DNA of 64,000 bases from Stereum hirsutum FP-91666 SS1. Lineage: Eukaryota; Basidiomycota; Agaricomycetes; Russulales; Stereaceae. The DNA lies in NCBI RefSeq assembly GCF_000264905.1, contig NW_006763133.1:630675-694674 (forward strand), given 5' to 3'. Of this stretch, positions 54,238 to 64,000 are shown in pieces. Under the pieces are notes generated by a model. That model was not told where the DNA came from. It was given only the letters and a program-made list of their open reading frames with translations, and did not search any database. Both the position numbers and the translations under genes were made by a program. How positions within the stretch are numbered: position 1 is the first letter of the stretch; each line of letters starts with the position of its first letter.

Positions 54238-55398
54238 TTACTCGGAAATATAGTGTCGGGCGAAAAGATCGTTCTGTATCCAGATGACCTGAAAGCGCAG
54301 GGCGTCACGGCACAAATGAGTTTCCGTACACAAGAATATCAAGAGTGCATAAAAAGGACTGACCTTGTTGATAGCAGCAAGAGACTCGACCTTGTCAGAA
54401 GCTGAAAGTTGATCTTCTGAGAGTTGTAGGATGGAGGTTTGCAGCACGGTCAACACCCAGCCCAAAGTGAGAGCAATGTCCCGATCTACAAATATACCGC
54501 ATCACGAAGAAAATCAGATTCAGCATATTATAACCCATGAACGTAGTTGGATTTGAGGGAAAGGAAAGCGACGTACATGGAACATGAAGAGGCTTGGTGT
54601 GGTCGCGGTGCTTGAAGGACTTGACACCAGTGTGCATGATGCCAACCTTGTCAAGGTAAGCGTAAGACTTGAGGGCAGTATAGTCCATTGTCATGATCCG
54701 CCGAGCCCATGTCTTCATAAAGATCTAAAGAACGTGATGTGGCGAACAGTAAGACGCTAGTTACGGTGAGGGAGTGGGTCAATGGAACAAACCTTCCGAT
54801 AGATGAGTTGAGCGCTGTCGAGCGTCAGGTCTTCTAACCGCGTCGGAAGGGGACCATCAAACCCCTGAACAATCATGGAATGAATCAGCACTGATGTTTT
54901 CTCTCACGAGAAGAAGATGAACATGCATACTTCATTCCGTTGCATAAACACTTGCTTGGTGATGTCGAACTCGAATAACTTCGCGTACAAGTCATCGACG
55001 ATCTTGGGGATGAGTCCGTACACCAATGGCCCCACCTTCTTGATCAATTCTGCGTCGTGGGCGTGGAAGTTAAGGAAGTCGCGAAGATACCGCACTCGGT
55101 CTTCGAGAGATGTGCGGAGTAGTTCCGGGTCGATTTCTTGGGTCATATCTACGAGAGCTGGCGCCGCTCGGGGCGGTGAAGAATGTGCGACGGGACATGT
55201 GGCAGTTTCTGGCGCTGGAACTGGGGTCTTGTTCGCCTCTGAGCGTTGCTCCGATTCAGTGGATTCGACCACGGTGGATAGTTGTGCTGAAGGAGCCGCA
55301 AAAGGACAAGTAGCTGGCGACGCCGATGTATCAGAATCCTGAGTAAGAGGCTCCTCTTTGAGCTGGAGATTGTCGAGCTGTTGAGTAGTCGCGTCCAT
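54238..55398 (-). CDS. protoglobin / globin-sensor family heme protein
   Basis: ATG 55398; exons 55398-54931, 54864 to about 54793, about 54724-54578, about 54486-54363 and about 54289-54238, joined in phase. Residues about 1-95 are a low-complexity leader with two Cys-Pro words, TCPFAAP and TCPVAHSS. The globin part follows: RVRYLRDFLNFHAHDAEL, VYGLIPKIVDDLYAKLFEFD, TKQVFMQRNE|GFDGPLPTRL, LDSAQLIYRK, YLDKVGIMHTGVKSFKHR, ALTLGWVLTVLQTSIL and KVIWIQNDLFARHYISE. The His in GIMHTGV is the likely proximal heme ligand by family analogy. Protoglobins bind O2, CO or NO; fungal members are uncharacterised. The leader is absent from compact archaeal protoglobins. Confidence 0.82.
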
Positions 55399-56179
55399 GA
55401 TAATTCAAAGCGTCTGGTAAACGTCCGTCAAAGCAAAGTGTCTAAGGCGTCACTGGGGCCAGGGAGTAAGTGGGTGCGAATTGGATACGGTCATGGTGCC
55501 TTCTCTCTGAATTTATGGAGATCAGGACTGGAATGCCGGAAGAGATGTCGGCGGGAGCAGGCGAGACATCTATGTTGAAAGCGGGGCGACCGCGCAAGAC
55601 ATCGCAGAGGTCGAGGTTGGTCGAATATGATGGATGCCATTGGAGAGGTCGAGTTGTGGCCCAGGACGTTCCAAAGTGCTCGAGACACGGCTCGGCTTTC
55701 GAATTTGTAGTGTGTGGCGCTGAGGGCGTAACGATCTTATCTAATCTCCAAATTATCCCCAGACGTTCTTGCTGTGGTAAGTTAATTCGACTCGGACGGG
55801 CTTAGCAAATGCGTTTTAAAGGACAGTGACCGTTCGATATCCAGACGGGAGGTACTGTAAGTATCGATGTCACGGTTCTAGGTTGGCTTTGAATGATCGA
55901 ACGGTATTCACGCCGCAGAACGACAGTTTTGGACTCCTAACCCAAAATCAAGAGTCCTTTGTACATACGCCGCCACTCCGAATCGTACCAGTCCTAAACT
56001 CAAGGTATTCGCGCAGCCGTCGCCTCCCCCTGAGTGTAACCTAGGCTCGGTCACCAGTCTAACGATTAACGATTTCCGTCCGGAACACCTGCCACGGAAT
56101 CGAATCGCTTGGTTTCACAACGATAGACACCCCTCAACATCTTACTGCAACACCTGTATCTCGAATCTTCAAGCAGATC
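55399..56179. other. divergent intergenic region
   Basis: About 780 bp between the protoglobin start and the start of the small unknown gene. Should hold both promoters. No motif was recognised. Confidence 0.5.
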
Positions 56180-56676
56180 ATGGTGAGCCAGCTTCTGTCA
56201 TCACTGCTACCGCTCCTGGTGACGTTGATTTCCGATTCTCACCCGCAGGCCCAGCCGTCTGCTTTGAACGACGACGAGGCGATTCGGATCCGTCTTATTC
56301 AGTCGATTCGTATCCTGACCTCTTTCCTCCATGGCTATAACAGCGGAGAAGAACGTCCCGTGAAACAGACTCGTCCAGGCGACATCCATTCTTTCATCCA
56401 GCTCGCAAACTTGCTCACCCTTGATGCCCCGATTCTCGCGGTTACGGGCACCGTGTCTGCTGACGCTTGGATTACAGGTATCGTCATCGCCTCAAACTCT
56501 GGAGGGAAAGGTGCCGTCGTCTCCGATAGCTCGCAAGTGGATTCAAGGACGAGCGCTCAGGCCAGACAGACTATACCTTACCACCGACCAGGCTTCCTTT
56601 CCGGTTTGGAAGCTAGTCGAAGAACTAACTTCTGCTCCTCGTTCAGATTCCGTTCGTGCCATACCTGTGCTTCTAT

Positions 56677-56678
<2 letters not shown>
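56180..56678 (+). CDS. small hypothetical protein with ATG-only first exon
   Basis: Proposed exons: 56180-56182 (ATG), 56249-56440 and 56478-56678. ATG is followed at once by GTGAGC, and the acceptor CCGCAG opens AQPSALNDDEAIRIRLIQSIRI in phase. A short 37-nt intron (56441-56477, GTTACG...ACAG with CTGAC inside) joins LTLDAPILA to VSSSPQTLEGKVPSSPI. The product is about 131 residues, containing IHSFIQLANLL and ARKWIQG, without signal peptide or known domain. Reading straight through both introns is also open for a while, so the model is tentative. Confidence 0.4.
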
Positions 56679-56712
<34 letters not shown>

Positions 56713-56969
56713 CCGCTCATGAACCATAATGACCTACATGTGTGGTCTCGACAAACAGATCACTTCTCTTGGACACACATGCTATGCTCTCCCTTTCACA
56801 TGCCAATCAATAAACATACGGATTTCCTCAAATACATAGTGCTTTATATATTGAGTATCCGTTGTACACCCCTCCTCATACACACATACGCTTTCGGAGA
56901 TCAGTCTGTTCGACGAGTGTATTACGATCAGCTTACGAATTGTAGTTGTTAGCAAAACATGCGTACCGG
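56679..56969. repeat. (TC)n microsatellite and short gap
   Basis: An uninterrupted run of about 15 TC units at 56679-56709, followed by AT-rich flank of the secreted peptide gene. No gene was seen. Confidence 0.8.
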
Positions 56970-57247
56970 TTAAACGCAGGTAGTGTCGGTCGCGTCACCA
57001 CAGCCGCACCTCAACGAGCAGCAAACGCCGCCGTTGCATCCGCCGGAGCAAGCGCACTGCCTGGCTTCGAGAGGGCTCAAGTCCATCGCACTGTGAGAAT
57101 ATCACCGCGCCAGTCAGTAAGGGTACTGTCCAAAGGCGAAGGCGGGGAGGAATGTGATATTTACCGAGGAGCCATCACGGTAGCAGAGACGGAAGAGGCG
57201 AAGACGAGGCCAAGGCCAAGGAGAGAGGCAACGGAGAAGAAACGCAT
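56970..57247 (-). CDS. small secreted eight-cysteine protein, copy 2
   Basis: Exons 57247-57165 and 57090-56970, intron GTAAAT...ACAG joined in phase 2; 67 residues. Exon 1 is again 83 nt and its signal peptide differs from copy 1 at few positions (MRFFSVASLLGLGLVFASS). A short pro-region ends in PLEARQ, parallel to LDARQ of copy 1. The mature part keeps all eight cysteines, in the pattern C-x-C-SGG-C-x4-CC-x3-C-x-C-x7-C, including CSGGC and RCGCGDATD, and is one residue shorter between Cys3 and Cys4. The C-terminus is TTCV, two residues shorter than copy 1. Same conclusion: secreted, disulphide-rich, family not recognised. TATAAAA lies 103 bp upstream. Confidence 0.82.
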
Positions 57248-58573
57248 TATGTAGTGACTTTGAAAAGGCTTTGGGTGAGTTGCGACGATGCTTTGGTGCG
57301 GTGGCGAGTGAAGACTGGATGAGGAGGATTGTGCTGTGATTGAACCACATTTTATACCTACTCATACTTGTGAGTATCCCATGGAGATATATCAAAGCGT
57401 AAGATATTCGGTATCCCGAGGATTCAATGCGATGCTCTTCATGTACTGCCGATTCTGAGAGCGACCGACTCGTCTCATCAGTTACTTAGAGGTGGTCGCA
57501 AACCCACGACCTATGCGCTGGTGGAGCTCGGAAGTGTTTTGAATTATGAAGGACGGTCACAAGCGGTGACAGTGCTCCGAAAAGAGCATGAGCGTGGCGA
57601 GTAAAGACTTCGCCCCTACCCACACGTCTACTGACTGTTTCTCTGACTCGCATTCAAGATGATGATGCTAGCAGTGCTTCGGCATACCGAATGGCATAGC
57701 CGCTGGAATTTGGTTCTTCAAGTCCGAGTCGTCGTGTGGTGAGCTACTACCAAGTACCAGATAGCATGAATTAGTGTCTGTTTGAGAAAGCGGTGGTGGA
57801 CTAGTAAGACCATGGATCGCGTACATGATCACAGAACTCCGTTAGTTTCCCTTTCGAGTTCAATCAAGCGAGTGACACGGGAACGAAAACTCGGCGGAAG
57901 TTTGAGCTCCGCCATAAATTTGTCCAGTGACAAGGACACTGACCGCCACCGTCGAAGGAAGGAATCTTTTATGATATCTATACCTCTGAATTCAGGCTTT
58001 CCAGCATGTTCGTAGCGATATAAAGAAGTCAAGCCTTCGCAGATGATGAAGAGGTTCCAGAGGCCCAACGACTACTGACATGCCATATTGTACAAGACAC
58101 ATCCACAACGATATCACCCATGCAAGAGGGAGAACAAACGAGCAATCGAACTCGACTATGAATTTTGTCTGCTATGTAAATAATTAAGAGGAACACTACA
58201 ATCCAGAGAGTCTGAGAGTCCTTCCGAATGACATGTCATATATACTATATATTTGTGAGTACTTACTGGAGTTGGGTTAGGACGCACGCACAGAAACTGG
58301 CAGAAGAGGAAACGCGGAAACGCAAGCGGATGGAGGAAATGGTAATAAAGGAAGGTGATTATCGACAGCATACCTCTCCTCCGAACAAAGCACAAAGCAC
58401 ATCACATCGAACACGACACTGATCGTCAACGCATCAACGGTAACCACTCACAGCCCAACTCGTTCATTCAATCAAAACCCACCACGACGCGCTCAGCACC
58501 TCAATGATGCTCATAGATATTCCACGACTAGGATCAAGCATCGCATCGTCAGCAACGTACCCCACCAAGTGAA
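57248..58573. other. about 1.3 kb without a supported gene
   Basis: Promoter of peptide copy 2 and 3' flank of the PMT gene, possibly with the last PMT exon near 58464-58500. Short ORFs only. Confidence 0.45.
57350..57356 (-). promoter_or_regulatory. TATA box of secreted peptide gene, copy 2
   Basis: TATAAAA on the minus strand, 103 bp upstream of the ATG at 57247. Confidence 0.6.
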
Positions 58574-61500
58574 CTAAATACGATGAAAACGTACCTCTCG
58601 CCACTGCAGCCCCCAATGGTTATTGATGGGCCCATCAATCCCGAACGCCACGCCCTTGAACCACCAGAACGAGAACACGATCGAGCTGGTGCAGACTCCA
58701 AAGACGATCCATTTCGTTCTTTCGCTCAGTCGGCGGGAGGAGAACACGAAGTGGTCGATCAGGTGGGCGAGCATGAGGACAGAGAAGTAGAGTGTCGGGA
58801 GCTGATTGCAAGTGAGGACGAGAGGAAGTCAGGTTGATTGCCAAGAAGCGTGAATAGGAAAGTAGGAACGTACGTAGTGGTGGACGTAGGTGACACGGCC
58901 CATGACAAGGAAAGGAGCTGAAGTAGAAAGCATCCTGATGTCAGCGAGGTGCAGAAGCGTCGTATCAAGATTACGAAAACCGACCATAGTGCAAAATCCA
59001 ACCAAACAGCGCGATCTTCCCGACATACAAGAAGTGTTCCCACTCCCCTACACGAATACCATAAGCATCATCTTAGCCTTAAAGCTCGACCGTTCAAAGA
59101 GACTTACTAGCATCCATATCGACAAACCGCCTCTGCATCCTCAACACATAAATCCCAGTCGCCGCAACACTGACAATCAAGCTCAAAGTCCCGCCCCACC
59201 AAATGATCGGCGTCCCGAGCAGATAATACTTCGTCTGCGAATCGCCCCAACCACACATGCGCAATCCGAGACGCAACCAAGGCCAGTCCGTGGGCTTTGA
59301 CGCGAGGATGTCTTCCTTGTCCGGGTCAGGGATGAGTGCGTTGTTGGAGGTCATCATGGCTACGTTGAGGTGCCAAAAGTCACGGAGGAAGGGCGAGCGG
59401 TAGAATTTGGCGTTTCCGGCGGGGACTAGGAGTCAAAGTCAACAACGTCGAAGGAATCAGTGACTCGTTTACCAAAAAAAAAAAGGGGGGGGGACTCACG
59501 TCGTTCATTCCAGTGGCTCTCCACATTCCAATACGTATGTATATCCTTCGGATTATTCTCCTTATCACAACTGACCTCGATCTGCTTGAACCCCCACTCC
59601 GGCAACGGATTATTCGCCGCCCTCAAATAACACCCCGACGCCTCATGCCTAAACCTCAACCTCGTCGTCAACGAATGGATCTTCTCGAAATGCCCCTTCG
59701 CTCCCCTCTTCACATCGTCCACGACCTCCACGACCCAATAATCGTGAAAATCGCCGATCGTAGCATTTCCGTACGCGGACACTTCGTTATTGAGCTTCGA
59801 GATGGGCGCGACGATGTTATGCGAGTGCAGGTTGCGGGTGGTGGAGGCATGGACGAGACGGATGACGTCGCCATCTTCGAGGAAGCGGATCTCGCCTTGG
59901 GGGTCGACGGGGGGTTCGTCCCATTTCGGGGAGATGACCCAGTCGTTGTTGCTGTCCTTGTAGTGGTAGCAGGTCACTTGCTGTTGGTTCGAACCGACGG
60001 GATAAGTCTGGACGTGCGAGTGCAGGAGGCCGCCTCCCCAGCCCATGTTCTTGAGCGTCAACCGAGAGCCGAAGGCCACGTCTATACATAGAGACTGTGA
60101 GCAAGCGGAAACGAGTGACAGGGGAGTATGCGGACGCCGTACCGAGTGGGTTGCTGGCAAAGTCATTTCCGACGAGGTTGGCCTGGAAGAGAGAGCTCAT
60201 TTGTGCGTCTCCGGGACCGGAATGGTTCAAGACTAAGAAATGCAGCTTGAAGGACGCCATGTAGACGAGGATGGGTAGGACGATAAGACACCCCACTCGT
60301 GCGCCCCAGTGCCACAGTTGTGTTCGCTAGACGGAAAGTGTGAACAGGGGTCGAAAAACACCGTAGTGTAGTCGAGGTGGGACTTACGACAGTCATTCGA
60401 AGGTCACCGAATTTCTCCCATAGATCCTCAATGGTGTACAGACCAACCAAGGCCGTGACAAAGAGGCCGATAAGTTTAATACTAAGAGCGGGATGAGCCA
60501 CAGCCGTCATGTCAATCGCGAGCATCAACTCACCTTGAGACGCATCCAATGGACAGCCCTGTCAAGCCGAGCCATAACCACCAATCTACCGAGAATGGCC
60601 TACAACTCCTTCAGCACGGCAATGGGAGCAAGGAGAGGTAATAACTCACTGATATTGTTGGTTGTGGAATTTCGTGAGGAAAAAGACCGTGGTGAAGGTG
60701 AAGAAGAGAAGCATTGAATCCAAAAGAATGAATCGAGATATACACAGCCAGGCGACATCTAGAGCTGAAGTTAGCGCTGCCCGAGTGGCGGGAGGACAAA
60801 CGAATGTGGCCCATCGTGAAATTGAGCTCTTTGCTTCCACACATTCTGTTGGATGCCAGTCTCATCGATCCATAGGATAGGTGCGACACATCGAGCAGCA
60901 TCTCAACGTAAATGATCCAATAAAGCACTCGCAGGCAATATCGCCACAACACGATGGGCCACACAATATGAAGCCAGAAGTGCGAACGACGTACCACATA
61001 GAACCATCAGAGCAACCAAATGACACGCCCTCCTCGTCATTCCCAACTCGACTGCCGTATACCACCCCAGCGGGACCATCAACACGCCAAACATGGCCAT
61101 CATGACACGCATCGCGACATACGGCACCTCCGCCGGATAAACACCTCCACTCTTGAAGTCGAAATGGCCATCATAACCCGCGAGCAGGCCGACGAATCCG
61201 ACGATCATCTTCCCCAGAGGAGGATGCACGTCGAAGTAGAACTCGCGCTTGAGGTAGTGCGAGCCGAACTTTCCAAAGTGAGCCTCGTCCCAGACGACGA
61301 CGCCGGAATGTCCGATTTTGTGGAAGCGTGTCCAGCATGAAAGGAGGGTGTAGATGATAGGAGGGACATGTTCGAGATTTTGTTCGAAGAATTCGCGCTG
61401 AATGACGCACGTTAGGTGAAACGTCGGCGAGTCTAAGAACGACACGTACGATTGTTGTTGGAGGCGGCGGCGGCCCTCGCCTTGCAGGACGACCACTGCT

Positions 61501-61815
61501 CATACGAGCAGCAGCGGGGCCAGCCTTAGCGTACACGTCCTTCCCCTCATCGTCGTACTCCCAATTCTTTTCCTGACCATCGTACGCGCCGTCCTTCGCG
61601 AGTGCGCTAGGCCCGCGCGGTACCCTGCGTCGAGCAGCGGTGTCCTCCGTCATGTAGCTCAGCGGCAATTCTTCCTCGTTCCTAGGCTGGGTCCAAGTCG
61701 AGTAAGACGTATGTGGTTGTGGGTAGTCGATCTCCTCGAAGGAGTCTGAGGTGCGGGGGGGAGTGGCGGGAGGGGAGTCGGTGTCTATGATGGATACTTG
61801 ATGATGTGGTTTCAT
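58574..61815 (-). CDS. dolichyl-phosphate-mannose protein O-mannosyltransferase, PMT2 type
   Basis: ATG 61815 (MKPHHQVSIIDTDSPPATP) replaces an upstream GTG frame. After a disordered cytosolic leader, the PMT catalytic part shows SGVVVWDEAHFGKFGSHYLKRE and YFDVHPPLGKMIVGFVGLLAG, carrying the family's DE and HPPxGK residues. The central lumenal MIR region follows: LTLKNMGWGGGLLHSHVQTYP, NQQQVTCYHYKDSNNDW and LHSHNIVAPISKLNNEVSAYG. The multi-pass C-terminal part includes TKWIVFGVCTSSIVFSFWWF. PMTs sit in the ER membrane and move mannose from Dol-P-Man to Ser/Thr of secretory proteins. The LHSHVQTYP and NNDW forms favour the PMT2 branch over PMT1/PMT4. The last exon is uncertain: the frame can stop at 58574 or splice to about 58464. 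Confidence 0.88.
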
Positions 61816-62187
61816 TCGACTAAGTCCAGTATCTGGGCGCACTCGGATTTCTGGGGCCCTTGCGAACGCCTGCTCTTTCGCCGTCGAGGCGCTCTGCTGC
61901 TGCCAGCGACTGGTGTTGATGAAGATGAAGATGGTGGATATAGCTAAAGCTCAGGTACGGTGACACGTCGGCCCTCTTTTTCTGTTGTCCATCTACCGCA
62001 GCCATCACGCACTCACGCACTCTGTGCCGAAAATAGCAACTCTCATAGCCCCCGGCGGTTAGGGAGAAAAAAAATGGCCATAATTGCAGTATGTAGCATA
62101 TAGTACGGCCGACATGGAGAAGAAACGATAGCAAGAAAAAAGTAGAGATACACCAAGGAGAACCGCATAAACAACCCATCACACACT

Positions 62188-63505
62188 TCACTGGACATGA
62201 CGTTCGTACCGAGCTAGAGATTGGCTTGAGCACGGGCGCGAACAGAGCGAATTGACAATGAAGTAGCTTACCAGTCACCATGGCGTGGTCACGCTCGTAA
62301 GGCTCGAGAGTGATCTGTTCAAGAGGCTTGAACTTTTCTTTCCGCAGGGCAGCGACTTCACTGATGAAGACGGCTTCGGCGGGCACGGTCGAATCGATAC
62401 AGTTTGCCTTGATAGAGATCACGACATGGCCGCCCTCCTTCAGGAAATTGTGGGCGTTGATTGCGACGATACGTGCTTGATCTGGCTGAGCGACGTCGGC
62501 AAAGATGACATCGACAGATGAAAGAAGCATGCGGTATTTTTGTGGGAGACGTGCATCCTCGACGATAGCTAATATAGGAGGTAAGTCAACGGCGATCAGC
62601 AGAATGAGAAAGAAAATGGCATACGAATGACGTTTGTCCGCTTCTTAGCCATGTTGATCAGGTCACGACCTGACCGAGGAGAGAACTCGACGGCATAAAC
62701 AACACCTTCCTGAATACGAAGACGGTTGTCAGCGATGTGATACTGTTAACAAGGATGAAGAAAAAAGAACATACCGGTCCAACGATGTCCGCAACATGGC
62801 TGACACTAGTTCCGCTCGCAGCACCAAGATAAAGCACCTTCTTTCCGGGCGCGATGAAGATCTCGCTCATCCCACCCAACACGCCCGCCGCGAGCTTACT
62901 CCTGAACGGATTCCAGACCCTGTACTCGACCTTCGTGCCCTCCTCAGCTCCGTCAATCGAGATGCGCTTCTCGCCGTAAACCGACTCTCCGGGGACGAGA
63001 TTTTTGGTGACGAGCATCGAGTCCTTGCCTTTTGCGATGAAGATCCCGGCATGTCTGTGCGGCTCGAGGATAACGTTCGCGCCTCCTCTGCCTCCGGGCT
63101 TGCCGCCACGGGCACCACCACGGCCGCCCCTGGGTGCCCCACGACCTCCACGACCGCCACCACGGTCTCCACCTCGTCCACGGCCCATGACTCCGCCACC
63201 ACGAACACCACCACCTTAGAGAGTGAAAAGAGCGGGAATGCTTAGTTCTTCTTCGTCTTTTGTGAGAAATGAGTAAGACACGCACCACGGCCACCGAATC
63301 CTCCACGACCACCGCCTCTGTCGCCTCCTCCACGGCCACCAAATCCTCCACGACCACCACCTCTGTCACCTCCTCCACCTCTTCCACCTCCACGACCTCC
63401 GAATCCTCCACGGCCACCAGGTGCTCCTAGTAGCCAAGAAAAGGAAAGAAAATTTCAGCGTTGGTCTCTAGATTCAGTAGGAAGAATGCACGCACCGAAT
63501 GCCAT
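62188..63505 (-). CDS. NOP1: fibrillarin, rRNA 2'-O-methyltransferase
   Basis: ATG 63505 in a three-codon first exon (MAF|G). The next two exons encode the glycine-arginine-rich domain ([14 protein letters not shown] words, about 95 residues), the usual site of arginine methylation. The catalytic domain follows: [76 protein letters not shown] (SAM-binding motif I), [16 protein letters not shown] and [14 protein letters not shown]. The C-terminus [15 protein letters not shown] is completed by a final exon ending at 62188. It is the methyltransferase of box C/D snoRNPs, acting in the nucleolus on rRNA and, in yeast, on histone H2A glutamine. Confidence 0.95.
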
Positions 63506-63831
63506 TTTTTGGGTTGTCCGACTATATAAGGTAGGGCTTGAAGTGATCTACAAGGCCGAGACGGACGGTAATTTTGTAGGTAGGTGGGGACGACGGACGG
63601 GGTGCGGAGAGAGGGTAAAGAAAACAGAACGAATTTCAATTTGTCATCTGTTTATGAGTCCGGAAGATGCCGGTGTGGCACTGTGTGGCCCAAGTTCATT
63701 CAAGCAGTGCTTATTCGGTGGTGAGGTCTCTCGGGACTTGCTCAGCCTTGCTCAGTCGAACCACTATACACAGGTGGTAAAACATGAGTTGTTTACAATC
63801 AAGGGTTTCGGTATTCATATAACAATAAACA
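63506..63831. other. gap between fibrillarin and the next minus-strand gene
   Basis: 326 bp containing the fibrillarin promoter and the 3' flank of the alcohol-dehydrogenase-like gene. Nothing else was seen. Confidence 0.5.
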
Positions 63832-64000
63832 TCAGAGCTTCGCGGTCTCTGTCTGTGTCTCCCCCATATTGATGACAATCTTCCCGAACTGACCCCCACG
63901 CTTCATCAGCTCGAAACCCTGTTCGGCGTTCTGCAATCCATCTATAACATGTGAGACGATTGGAGTAATTCGCTTCTCCGGAAGGAAGCGTGTAGCGTCC
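63832..64000 (-). CDS. alcohol dehydrogenase / quinone reductase-like (MDR), 3' end
   Basis: The frame is open at the window edge and stops at 63832. The visible 55 residues read DATRFLPEKRITPIVSHVID ... NAEQGFELMKRGGQFGKIVI and end in ETAKL. The pattern 'FLPEKRIxPxVxxV ... AxxGFELMxxGxxxGKIV' is the C-terminal end of medium-chain dehydrogenase/reductase proteins. The catalytic and zinc-binding parts lie outside the window, so substrate and subfamily cannot be judged. Confidence 0.75.
   Translation of the reverse strand, partial: DATRFLPEKRITPIVSHVIDGLQNAEQGFELMKRGGQFGKIVINMGETQTETAKL

Noticed and set aside
63000..63420. Glycine-rich repeats suggesting a structural or elastin-like protein
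   Set aside because: They are the GAR domain of fibrillarin, whose methyltransferase domain follows in frame.

Overview
This window looks like nuclear DNA of a basidiomycete fungus, probably an Agaricomycete. Genes are dense on both strands and cut by many short introns of about 50-70 nt with clear GT...AG ends and CTGAC/CTAAC-like branch sites. A tRNA-Lys carries its intron just 3' of the anticodon. The families also fit: glyoxal oxidase, kinases with an MLKL-like helical N-terminus, F-box proteins of the CRRWREV type, multi-pass membrane proteins and a crinkler-like NTPase. Exon structures below were worked out by hand from reading phase and splice signals.

Layout. 0-7 kb: the 3' end of a glyoxal oxidase, then on the minus strand a large gene fusing MLKL-like helices, a protein kinase and about 18 TPR repeats. 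7-16 kb: a MYND zinc-finger protein, an F-box protein, PNO1 (minus) divergent from a DUF3835/URI-like protein, and tRNA-Lys(CTT). 16-26 kb is the accessory part: a small secreted cysteine-rich protein, an apparently damaged gene with a HeLo-like N-terminus and two receiver-like 'W-[IV]-DDEP' units, a second F-box gene and a 7-TM-like protein. 26-38 kb: IML2/TTC39, mS38, a crinkler-like NTPase, a seven-knuckle CCHC protein and COX5. 39-52 kb: a short secreted protein, SF3B2 divergent from RPN8, and a long arrestin-like protein. 52-64 kb: a third F-box-like protein, a protoglobin, a small unknown gene, the second member of the cysteine-rich family, a PMT2-type O-mannosyltransferase, fibrillarin and the 3' end of an alcohol-dehydrogenase-like gene.

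Housekeeping genes tend to sit in divergent pairs separated by only 130-420 bp (PNO1/URI-like, IML2/mS38, SF3B2/RPN8, crinkler-like/CCHC). The most novel material is threefold: the two-member secreted eight-cysteine family, which is invisible to simple ORF calling because each gene is split by an intron; the HeLo/receiver gene, which contains a perfect 36-bp palindrome and a homopolymer frameshift; and the MLKL-like kinase-TPR fusion. The last two could belong to fungal non-self recognition or regulated cell death, but this is inference from architecture. I saw no complete transposon, CRISPR array or prokaryotic feature.
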